Below are positions 26,451-35,890 of a stretch of 64,000 nt of DNA, piece after piece. The stretch lies in the NCBI GenBank assembly GCA_022316685.1, contig JAKJHU010000014.1:4273001-4337000 (forward strand), written 5' to 3'. Each line of letters starts with the position of its first letter. Within the stretch, counting starts at the first letter, position 1. The notes beneath the pieces are model-generated. The model was not told the DNA's origin. It ran no database searches and worked only from the letters and a program-made list of their open reading frames with translations. Source of the stretch: Progne subis subis. Lineage: Eukaryota; Chordata; Aves; Passeriformes; Hirundinidae. The translations under genes and the position numbers were made by a program.

Positions 26451-28569
26451 CTACAATTCCACTAAGCCTAAGAGCTGAAAGTATAGACTGCTAAAGGCAT
26501 GTAAAACTGAGCACAGGAAAAACCTCAGAACATTCCTGCTGCCTCTTCACCGCAGGAGATAATGCATTATAACACAGATTTCCCCCAAATCTCTGCAGGA
26601 TCTACAAATCCCTCCTTGCAAAACCTCCAATAATTCCCCCACACACAGTATGTTCTGTTACCACCCTGTAGTATTCAGCAGTTTTCTACAGCAGCCCAAG
26701 TGATCTCTTCTATGAAAGTTACTCAATGACAGCAGGAATTTTTTTTTTAATTTCACCTTTCTTTCAGATTCTGAACCTCAACCACCTTATTTTCCACAGT
26801 ACTTTCATGGAAACTTGTAAGGAATCTTAGCAACTGGCATGCTAAATTAGTATTTAAAATGGCCAAGACCTCCTCATGCAGAAAGTGAGCATAATAAGAC
26901 CTTTGCATTACTAAAGAATTACTTGCCAACCCAACTTTACAATCTTCAGTACAGTTAAAAACAAATTCTTGTTTTAGAGTTCTTTGTTTTGAGGATTGGA
27001 CTATATGATTTCCAGACATCCCATCCAACCCTAACTATTTTGTGATTCTGTGATTCATTGTCTCCAGGCATTTCGGACATTTAAAAGTCTTCAGTTATCC
27101 ATCAGTTCTGTTCTAATTTCAACAGTCTCTTGGGCTAACCATATTTTATTGTTGTCTTTTTATGTAGATGCAGGTATTTAGAAACAGAAAAAAATATTCT
27201 GATCATCTGCTGTGACTTGTAGAGCACATGGACACATGTCCTCAATTAAGTTTTACTTAGGTACATCTTGAAGGAAGATTACCGTATTTGAATTTAATTT
27301 TTCCTTTGATGAATACCCTACCATAATGTGCAACAAATTACTCTCTTGCTGAAGATGCAGTTTTCATTTCTACTGCAAATGTGTCTGGCTCATATTTAAG
27401 CCACAGGATCTTGAAATCCCACCATCTTCTGCTTCATCACGGAGTTTCTGTTCACAAGGCACACACTTTAACACTGCAATCAAGTCCCTCCCCTCCTTTC
27501 TCTTTGAAAATATTTAACATATTGAGCTCTTGGAATCTTTCCCTCAGGAGCTATTTTCAACCCTTATTCATTCTTACAGTTCTTCTCTGAAGTCCCTTTG
27601 ACTCTAAAAACCTGCTTGAAGTATGAACAACCAAACTTGACAGAAGAGTCTTGGAGCGATCTTGTTAGTGCCAAACGCTAAGGCATGGTACATTTCCTGC
27701 TCAGTCATATAGAGGTTGGGTCAGATAGCAGCTTTTCTGCAAGTTCTCTCAAATTAATCTGTATTTACATGGAAAACAGTTAACTGAGAAGCTAAAACAA
27801 GCAATCAGGAGAAAACTAAAGAACAGACCCAACAATTCTACCAGTTCAACTTCCCAGATGACTGCTGGGTATATCCCTCTCCCTACACATGTTTGGGAGA
27901 CACATCCCTCTGATTTTCAAGCAGAAAGCCCAGAACAACTGCGTGACTGCTAAATCCTTTGGCTCAGGATAAAGGTGGAATGCTGTGCTTAGTAGTGTAT
28001 AGAGCTAAGCAGTCTGAATTCAAAGTCAAGGCTTACTGAGTCAACAACCCATGTCAATAGGGTTGTGTCATCAATTTTCGACACAAGTAACAGATCAGTA
28101 ATAAATAACAGCATATTCTCTTTTTTATTCAGTTCCTGTACCTATTCTCTAGTTCAGATATTCGTAAAGAACTGCAAACACATTTGTACAAGAAACCAGA
28201 AGAAGCAGTGTTGGTGAACCTTCATTTGATTACTTCTTGACTATGTTTTCAGATACGCACGCAATCCTGTTATTTTTTTCCTCTGCTAGATCCCAACAGA
28301 CCAACAGATCCCACGGCAAGAAAATGGCTGAGAGAAAACAACTGCTCGTCTGCACTCAGCCTGGGCTGTGACAGGTGTATTTGATTATCAGTTTTTTGGA
28401 AATACACAGGTACTGGAGGATAAACAGCAACCTTTGCTGCTTCCCTGCACAGCAGCGTTAACCAGGCACACACAAACTGACAGACCCAACTGAGGCATGC
28501 CTGAGTAGGAACAAAGTGCCGGAACATGTTGCTAAGTCTTTGAGAACATAATGCATTGCTTTCAACAGA
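26451..28569. other. Non-coding region with a short CR1 tail
   Basis: Apart from the CR1 end at 26,988-27,057 I see nothing recognisable. Short frames on both strands have no family features. Confidence 0.6.
26988..27057 (+). mobile_element. CR1 LINE 3' terminus
   Basis: About 70 bases match the CR1 end: 'ggattggactatatgattt', 'ccatccaaccctaacta', then the terminal microsatellite 'ttgtgattctgtgattc', which is diagnostic for CR1 and gives the plus orientation. The rest of the element is missing, the usual extreme 5' truncation. Confidence 0.85.
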
Positions 28570-28868
28570 ACTTCCTAGGTTGGAAAAGGCATCTAAGAAC
28601 ATAGAGCCCAACCATTAACCCAGTACTGTCAAGCCCAGCACGAAACTGTGTCCCCAAGTGTCACATTTACACATCCTTTAAATCCCCTCCATTCTCCTGA
28701 GCAGACTGTTCTAGTGTTCAACAGCCTTTTTCTGCAAAGAATTTTTTTTCCAATATCCAATCTGAATCCCACACCCCCCAGGCAGAAGCAGTTTCCTCTT
28801 GTCCTTTTGCTTGTTACTCAGGAGAAGAGACTGACCCCCACCTGGCTAGAAACTCTTTTCTCAGTCAG
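28570..28868 (-). mobile_element. CR1 LINE fragment, reversed
   Basis: Read on the plus strand, this is the reverse complement of the CR1 3' part: 'aggttggaaaaggcatct', 'cccaaccattaacccagta', 'tgtccccaagtgtcacat', 'ccaatatccaatctgaat', 'tttcctcttgtccttttgc' and 'aggagaagagactgaccc'. The copy is degenerate with small gaps. Plus and minus open frames over it are not functional. Confidence 0.88.
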
Positions 28869-30589
28869 AACACGGAGTTACTTAACTGGAGGCAATTTCC
28901 ACATCAGTATCTGCTCTATCCCACATCTGGAGATAATGCCTATTTCATACCTGGATTAATTGCAAACCAAAGCATGATCTGCACAAAAATGCAAAACACG
29001 ATCCCACTCCTACCAAATTTTAATTTAGAGCCATTTATCAACGATGTCCTCATATTACATTGTATACTCTTAATGAACTCATTTATAAATGTATTTATAA
29101 TGCACGTGTCTAAACACCAAAGCAAAATCACAGGGGAGGAGAGGGTTAGAAAAGAACAGAACAGAAAAGGCATAACACTGCCAAAGCTGCGTTTAAGCAA
29201 TTCTACACTGAAGGAACACTGGCCTGGCCAACAAAATTATGTTTCGAATTGAAGATTCAGAGCCACTGAAAAAGTCTGAGGAGGATTACATGTGAATCAC
29301 AAAGAACTTCTGAAATAAATCTGTTTATTAAGGGGGAGATAAAGCACTTTGAGGGTCTATTTTTGTCTGGTCTGTATTCATAACCTGAGGTTACTTAAAA
29401 AAGGGGGGAAAAAATAATGCAGGTATGTACCACAGCAGTGACAAGCAAAGACTTCAGCTATGAATATTAACAGAGCGGGAAGTCATATGATCCAGCATGA
29501 CTGTGGGAGCTGCTACCAAAAAACTGCAGCTTGTGACATGCATGAGAACCACGAGCATCCTTCTATTAACTTAGACAATTCTGACTTTCTTCCCATTTAA
29601 ATCTTATTTTCTGCTTCAGACAAACAACCTGGACCCAACTCTTGAACGAAAAGAAAACCAGTTTTCCATTATCACAAACCAAAATATTGCTTTGTTATCG
29701 GACAATGTGATCTGTTAGTACAGTTTCAGCCAGCATCTTCAGCAATGTAAAACTCTCAATTCTAAGGATATGAAAAAATAAACCTCTGCTAAGTTTAGAT
29801 AGACACTAAAATCAAGAAATATCTGATGAAGCTTGGAAAAAAGTACGTTTCTCTGGGATAATTTACTGTTTAAGAAAATGTTGTGTGTGCAGCTCTAGAG
29901 TTTTTAATTAAAAAACTCCAGCTGAAAAAAAAACCTGCTAAACAGATCAACAGATTGTTCTTTGGCTTATTTAAGGTGATTAACTTTATAGTAGATTATT
30001 ATACAGTTAAGACATCTACTAGGATCCATGACTAAAATTCAGAAGACGCTCTTTAGTATTTTGATGATAGCAGAGATAAATGCTGCATTATGGATGTACT
30101 GGGACTCATACAAGAGCTCTTTAGATTAAAATTCTAAAAATACATACAGTATTGCTTGATATACACGACTGGCATCGTTACGGTTTCAGTTATCTAATGC
30201 TTTCCATATGCTAACCACTGAACAAATAAATTTGCCATAAACGCAAGAAATATGTACCAAGTAATAAATAAGCCAAAGATGAAACAGGCTGTTCACATTA
30301 GGGTTAAAAATCCAAATTCTTTATTTCTTCCCCGAGTATTTCTATCCTGATGACTCAGCAACAATGCTGCAAGTTTCAGCTGAAGTCAGCAAGATGCCTC
30401 AGTGCTGTCTTGCAAGCTTCAACTCCATGCTCGTTGTGGAGTTTAATTACAATTTTGAGGCCATGTCAGTTACAGGAGACCTGCCGAAGTCAAGGAGCTC
30501 TGCATCGATGGAGAAACCGAGACACTGAGGACCACACAGAAGGACGACAACGACAACGCTGTCCTAGAATGAAACTTGCAAAATTGCCC
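28869..30589. other. AT-rich non-coding region before the CpG island
   Basis: No gene recognised. It contains a hairpin-forming inverted repeat at 29,890-29,924. The plus-strand frame beginning at 30,350 extends into the CpG island because GC-rich DNA has few stop codons. Confidence 0.6.
29890..29924. repeat. Short inverted repeat (hairpin)
   Basis: Outer arms CAGCT and AGCTG and inner arms GAGTTTTT and AAAAACTC surround an AATTA loop, with a small asymmetric bulge between the arm pairs. It could fold as a hairpin in RNA or DNA. No target-site duplication or known family was recognised. Confidence 0.55.
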
Positions 30590-30995
30590 GGTCGCGTTCC
30601 CGGTACCCTGAGCACACCCCAAATCCCGAGGAGTGTGCGCCCTGTCATCCCGAGGGGAGCGCTCATGGCTGGCAGCAAGTTTTCAACGTGTGACACAGCT
30701 CACCGCGCTTTGGGGGCTCTGTTTCAAATACTTAAAAGCTTTAAGGAGCCAACACACCGTTCAGTTTCTAAACTCGGGCGAGACCACGCTCGTGTCCCGT
30801 TTCTCAGCGAACGAAAGCCAAGAGCAGAACACGGAGCAGCTCCACGCGGGCAGTGGGAAGCAGGGATGGAGAGACAGCGGGAGCTCCCGGGGGCTGTGCA
30901 CGGCGCATTTACCTGTCCTACCCCAAACCCAGCCCGGAGGCCCCGGAGGAGCAACCGTGGATCCTTTTATTTCACCGAGTTCTGAGAAACTTTTA

Positions 30996-31008
30996 GGGGG
31001 GGGGGGGG
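30996..31008 (+). repeat. Run of 13 G at the CpG-island edge
   Basis: An uninterrupted G homopolymer followed by A. It can take part in G-quadruplex or triplex structure and is a likely site of length error in the assembly. Confidence 0.9.
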
Positions 31009-31119
31009 AAAAAAGCACGCACGGAGCAGATCGAGTTCGCCCCCGCGCTGACAGCCGGGCTCCGCCGCACCCGCGGGGTCGGGGTGAGGAGCCCGGGGTC
31101 CCGCCCGCCCGAGCCGGCG

Positions 31120-31203
31120 TTACCTGCGCTGCCCCGCGCCGTGCCCGGCGGTACCCGCTGCCTTGCCCGGTGGTACCTGCGCTGCCCTGCCCGATGCCCG
31201 GCG
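31120..31203. repeat. Imperfect triple tandem repeat inside the CpG island
   Basis: Three related units follow each other: 31,120-31,150, 31,151-31,172 and 31,173-31,203. Each has a TACC or TACCTGCGCTGCC start and a GCCCGG part. The middle unit is shorter. On the minus strand every unit carries a GGTA-type sequence, so the repeat also multiplies donor-like sites (CAG then GTAACG in the first unit, CAG then GTACC in the third). Confidence 0.7.
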
Positions 31204-31353
31204 CCGCACAGCCCGGCCCGGCCCGCCCAGGGAGTTTTCAGCAGCCGTAAAGCGGAGCGCGCCCGGCCCCGGCCGTGAGGGGCCACCCCGGGGAGCGCCC
31301 GCGGGGCCGCGCCGGAGCCGCCGAGCCCCGAGCGCCGCCGGGACGGGAGGGGG
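31124..31353 (-). other. Candidate non-coding first exon, minus strand
   Basis: If the CpG island drives leftward transcription, the first exon would end at CAG then GTAACG, where the intron begins at 31,123 on the minus strand. An alternative donor in the third repeat unit would end it at 31,177, and another donor-like site (ACAG then GTAAAT) lies near 30,913. The 5' end is unknown and the right limit given is the edge of the CpG core. No convincing start codon with a recognisable protein is present, so it would be 5' untranslated or non-coding. Confidence 0.25.
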
Positions 31354-31715
31354 TTCACAGGACCGCGGAATGGTTGGGTTGTAAAGAGCATCTTGTTACA
31401 ACTCCTGTTCCGTAGGAAGGGACACCTTCCACTAGAGCAGGGTGCGCAAAACTCTGTCCAGCCCAGCACCGAGCGCTGCCAGGGATGGGGCAGCCGTGGC
31501 TTCTCTGGGCAACCTGTGCCAGGGCCTCAGCGCCCGCACAGCGAAGAGTTTCTTTTATATATCTAATCTAGCTCTACCCTCTCTCCAGCGAAAGCTATTC
31601 TCCCTTATCATATCATTCCATCCCTTGTCGAAAGCCCCTCTCCAGCTCTTTTAGGTCTGTGTCTGAGGTTTCCTTGGAGTTTTCTCATTCCAGGCTGAAC
31701 GGCCCCAACTCTCTT
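31354..31715 (-). mobile_element. CR1 LINE fragment abutting the CpG island
   Basis: The plus strand reads as reversed CR1: 'gaatggttgggttg', 'agggacaccttccactaga', 'gccagggatggggcagc', 'ggcttctctgggcaacct', 'gtgccagggcctcag', 'agcgaagagtttctttta', 'atatctaatctagctct' and 'ccaggctgaacggcccc'. The CR1 3' end lies directly at the border of the CpG-rich core, leaving another GC-rich segment on its far side. The copy is degenerate and cannot move on its own. Confidence 0.85.
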
Positions 31716-31799
31716 TTGTACCGTTTGGCAGATAACGGTGGTGTTCAAGCCTTGCTTTACATTTTTAGGGCGGAAGGGGGGGATGGATAATGTCTGATC

Positions 31800-32053
31800 T
31801 GCAGCTTTTTGTGCCTGTACAAGTTAGACCTGCGCAGCTCCGGAGCTGGGAGGGGAGATGAGAGGGGATGAGCGCACCCGGGGCCAGGCAGGACCCGGAG
31901 CCGGGACATCCTGCGGATCTCGGCGAGGCTGAACGTCCCAGCGCTGCGGGCACGCCTCAAACTAACTGCAGAAGGATCGAGCCACACCAGAGCACGGGTT
32001 TGTAGGTGTCTGAACTCCTGCAATTACGCTGCTTTCACAAAGCCTCTCAACAG
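31800..32053 (+). promoter_or_regulatory. GC-rich shoulder with plus-strand donor-like site
   Basis: Beyond the CR1, 31,830-31,960 is again GC-rich with several CpG. On the plus strand it runs into AACAG then GTAAAT at 32,053, a fair splice donor. It may be the first exon of a divergent plus-strand transcript or the separated far part of the same CpG island. No protein start is recognised. Confidence 0.3.
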
Positions 32054-33964
32054 GTAAATTTTGATCTTGGATGCGCTGTCATTACAATACTGTCTCCTTA
32101 ATAAAACAAACTTCCCCGACCCGGATTAATGACTTAGTTCTGCTTGGAAGCATTTTCCTGTTAATTCTCTCCCTAAATCTACAATTTGCCCTGTAATCCC
32201 GGATGCTACCACACAAGGGACAGGGCTCAGGTGTTCAAAGACAGGAGAAACATCACCCTGATAAATTTCACTCTCTGAAGTCGGGGTTTGTTTACAATAC
32301 TGAAGTCAGTATTGTTTACCCTGAGGGAATTACTGATAGAAATGTCCATTTTAAAAAGGAGAAATATGTCCAGCCACATTTCCCAGAAAGACATTTATGA
32401 AAGAAATAAAAAGCAAGAATATTTAAAGTGTTTTCTCTGCTGAATAAAAACTTCTATTGATATAAAGGCATCTTAGCTCAGCAGCTGCTGCAGAAAAGGC
32501 AGAAAACAAAGTCTTCCAGAAGTCTTCCAGGCATATGGTGCATATATAAGCAGACAGAAAAGCAAATTTCAAGCATTTATAACAGAACTGGCTTCTGCTA
32601 ATAAAGTATTAATGGGAAAGTCTGGCTGGACTGCTGTAGCTCTGAAAACAAATTTAGGGAAAAAAAAAAAGGAAGTAACATAGTCACTGAAGAGCAGGTG
32701 AACTAATCTACAATCCTCATTAATAAAGTACTTTTTTCAACATTAAGAAGTAAAAACAGCTGCAGCTGGAGGTGTACTTTTCTTGCCGGAAGAAATCTAC
32801 CAGGCTTGTAGGTGTACAAACGCACTTACTCAAAGCATGATTCATCAGTTTTTATTCACAAATTTTTTATCTCCTGCAATAACATGTTATAACTCTTCTC
32901 TTTCCTACATTCTTCTCTTTTCTATACCACCCCCAGGTATGAGCCGTGGCTATAGACTGGTTTTGTTAGTCACTCCAGACTTTAGGATTTTGTTCTGTGG
33001 AGCTTAAGCCAGTCATGCCCATTCAGTAAGAAAGGCTGAGTTTAAAAGTTTAAAACAGATTAGCCACCACCACAGTTTCCCATTTCCTTGCTTCAGCTGT
33101 GAACTACTTCTGGATAGTCCCAAGCTTGTCACAAGTGTGAGCTGAGACTGCAACAGAGAAATCATCGTCAAAGGCAAAGTACACCAACCATGACTCCACA
33201 TGCTTTCACAAAAGGCTCCAAACTCATTAGGAGTTTGTTAGGAAAGCTGTGTGGAGTTTTATGACTCTGCTCCATCTTAGTCAGAAATTCCTGGACAGGT
33301 CTCTTAATTACTAAGCAATAGCCAAAAGTCAGTCAAATACAAAATTCCATTAACTTTTTGCTAAAACCAGGCATGCTTTGCTGCCTAGACCCTTGTCTTC
33401 CTGCTGCTCTTTTAAGAATTCCTCCCTTCCCCCAACATTTTTTGCCAAGGATTGGCCTCATCACAGATCACAAGCAAAGAGCATTTGCCAACCTCAGTAC
33501 AGAGGACCAAAGGGAAAAGAAGTTTGAGACAACTGGCAAGGATTTTTTTTTTTTACTGAATCATGACCACACACTCCAGAAATCAGTCAAAAAAAAAAAA
33601 ATCAAGTGGCACCTCAGCATTTGGGGAAACTGAAAAATATTTACACTATGAAGAAAAGGAAACCTCCCAGCAATTTCATTTTGCAAAAACTTATTATGAC
33701 CTGACTAGAAAAGAATATGCAAGGTAATCAAATACAGACTTAAAACCTTCCCTAGAACTTTTCTGAAAGGAAACAGCATGAAAGCTATACATCCATAGAA
33801 CGCTTCAGTGTTGACACACATCTTTTCTTATCAAAAAAATATATCAGGTAGTTTGGAAATAGGTACAGAAACATAGAAAACTGAATATCAAGTTTAAAGA
33901 GACTTCACTGACTTGAGATACTGGATAAGGCAGTTTTCTAAGTTTTTGCTTTACAGAAAGTCTA
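32054..33964. other. AT-rich non-coding region
   Basis: No gene recognised. It contains a small direct duplication of AGTCTTCCAG at about 32,510-32,530, a T run near 33,542-33,554 and an A run near 33,588-33,601. Confidence 0.6.
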
Positions 33965-34035
33965 GCATAGAATCATAGAATAACTTGAGTTGGAAGAGTC
34001 TCCCAAGGATCATCGAGTCCAGCTTCTGGTTAGGT
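33965..34035 (-). mobile_element. CR1 LINE 3' terminus, reversed
   Basis: The plus strand reads 'atagaatcatagaataact', 'gagttggaagagtctccc' and 'ggatcatcgagtccagct', the reverse complement of the CR1 end including its terminal microsatellite. Only about 70 bases remain. Confidence 0.88.
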
Positions 34036-35699
34036 TGAAAGGAATCCATGTGATGGTTTCAACTCCTGACTTTAAATGGCTGTTTATAAGAATAAGTTTA
34101 CTTTGCTTCTGGAGGTGAAAGTTGGGTTGGTTGGTTTGTTTCTTTCTGTATTTTTAGCAGCCTGCAAAGTGATTGAGCTTTAGGCATTCTATGCAGCAGA
34201 AGTGCCACCTCGTGGCTCCCTTAATCCTTGCTGGGTTTGATGCTGCTTTTTTGGGTTACATTCGATTTACTAACAGAAAAATCTAATTTTAAAGAGTTCA
34301 GTCTGCAATTCATATAAGAATGATCCTACCTGGTTGCCACGCTGGTGGACTGACACTGTGAAGGGTGATGTCCTCTCCCTTGCTGGAGGACACTGATCTC
34401 TGTCGTTGGCAGGTCTATTTATTCCGGTGCAGGAGAAGGAGAGCATAAAAACTGTAATTTTAAAGGTCTGAAAGGGACCTACAGTCCTGCCCCTTATCGC
34501 CCATTCCCACAGCATTTAATCAAGGAAGGTACTGGGACCAAGAGGACTGGTAGGCATGCCTGGAATGTCAAGTCCTGCTACTTTACACAGGCTAAAGGCA
34601 CCGCACATTTAAATAACAGAAGCCCCACTTGAGGAAACAAGAAATTAAATACCTTTAAAACCATCTGCTAAATGCAGTTTGAAAGTCTAAAATTCCTTTT
34701 TATGGGCAGTCTCTGCCTTTTATACTGAAAAATTAATTGGATATACGTATTTTTCAGAACAAACCCACGATTCAGCAAGAAAATTAATGAAATGAAGAGA
34801 CCGTTGGAGCCACTGCCAAGAACAGTCATTTCAGACCTAGCAACCTTGGAAAATGACCTCTTAAATAATGAATTAGGAAAAATAACACTACAAAGCAACA
34901 AAAATGAGCGTTACCTACCTATAAAGCCTGCTAATAGCAGTAGCTTCCAAAGAATGAAGACATTAAATGGATGATGGAAACTCACTAGAGCTCATGTTCC
35001 TGTATCAAGCATCCTAAGTGTTGAATTGCCTCGATGCACCTCCTAAGGTAACTGCAGGTTAACTCAGGGTCTGTTTCTACCCCTGTACAACCAAGTACTC
35101 TGATCCAGAGGACAGGAGCACATAGTTGTACACCGTTAAGAAAGTGAGAAGATAACAAAATTAAACCTAGAAGGGCTCCCGTGGCTTCCCCAAGTACTTA
35201 GGAAAGGATAATTAAACAAGGAGGAATGCAACATACTTAGACAATCCATTAATTACTCATCATCCCATAAGCAGTGAAATACCTCCCTAAACACAGGCTT
35301 TTAAGCACACATGCTTTACACAATTGGAAGAATGTCTGATTCATGTTCAAGTACAGTTTAAGTAGTGCACAGTGATGCAAAAGAACTTCCGTGGTTCTGC
35401 AGAGCATCTGAAGTTTTTCTAGTCCTTGATCCGTGCCTTACAAAGAATAACTAGCAAAAGCAGGAAAATCTAATTTTTGTCCAGGCTTAAACTAGAGCAT
35501 GATTATTTTTTCTGTAAAGGAAATAACTCTCTACTTAATCGCATTTTCTTTTAACTTTGAAATCTATCATGTTGAAATGAGATGGAAGTCCTATTTCTCT
35601 CAAAGTTTTCCTGCAGTGGGTTCTCCTCTCCTGTCCCTTCCCACTCAGTAAAGCTGTATCCTTAAGCTGCACAGCATAGTTCACCAAAGTCTGTGCAGC
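34036..35699. other. Non-coding region with one GC-richer block
   Basis: No gene recognised. A GC-richer block at about 34,325-34,430 has a few CpG and splice-like borders on both strands (minus-strand CAG then GTAGGA at its left edge), but no recognisable product. Confidence 0.55.
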
Positions 35700-35890
35700 T
35701 CTCTTGGTGCTGCAAGGGGCTTTAATGTCTCCTCAAACCTTTTCGGGCTGAACCCCAACTTTGCCTGACTTCATAGGAGAGATGCTCCCGCCCTCTGATC
35801 TTTGTGGGACTCACTCCAGCAGCCTCAAATCATCCTTATGTTGGGGGCCCCAGAGCTGGACACAGCACTCAGAGAATCCCAGACCCACTC
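35700..35890 (-). mobile_element. CR1 LINE fragment, reversed, internal part
   Basis: Reversed CR1 sequence is clear in 'cttcataggagagatgctc', 'gccctctgatctttgtgg', 'actcactccagcagcctc' and 'ttgggggccccagagctgg', ending near 'acacagcactc'. It is a degenerate fragment from further 5' in CR1 than the other copies. Confidence 0.85.

Larger units (their letters stand above)
30590..31353. promoter_or_regulatory. CpG island promoter, core 31,021-31,353
   Basis: GC content and CpG density rise sharply from about 30,590 and peak in 31,021-31,353. I count by hand roughly 54 CpG in the 360 bases from 31,021, against very few per kilobase elsewhere. GC boxes are visible at about 31,100-31,111 (CCCGCCCGCCC) and 31,218-31,228. 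There is no TATA box, as usual for such promoters. A run of 13 G lies at 30,996-31,008. Vertebrate CpG islands mark the 5' ends of many genes. Here the best splice-donor-like sites in the core face the minus strand, so a leftward transcript is favoured; a bidirectional promoter is also possible. The gene itself is not identified. Confidence 0.78.

Noticed and set aside
30350..30985. 211-codon plus-strand open frame, the longest in the window
   Set aside because: It runs into the CpG island, where stop codons are rare. Overlapping frames on the other strand are open too, and the residues show no domain or family pattern.
30993..31469. 158-codon minus-strand open frame rich in R, G, A and P
   Set aside because: Its composition is that of translated GC-rich DNA and it crosses from the CpG core into a CR1 fragment, so it is not a conserved protein.
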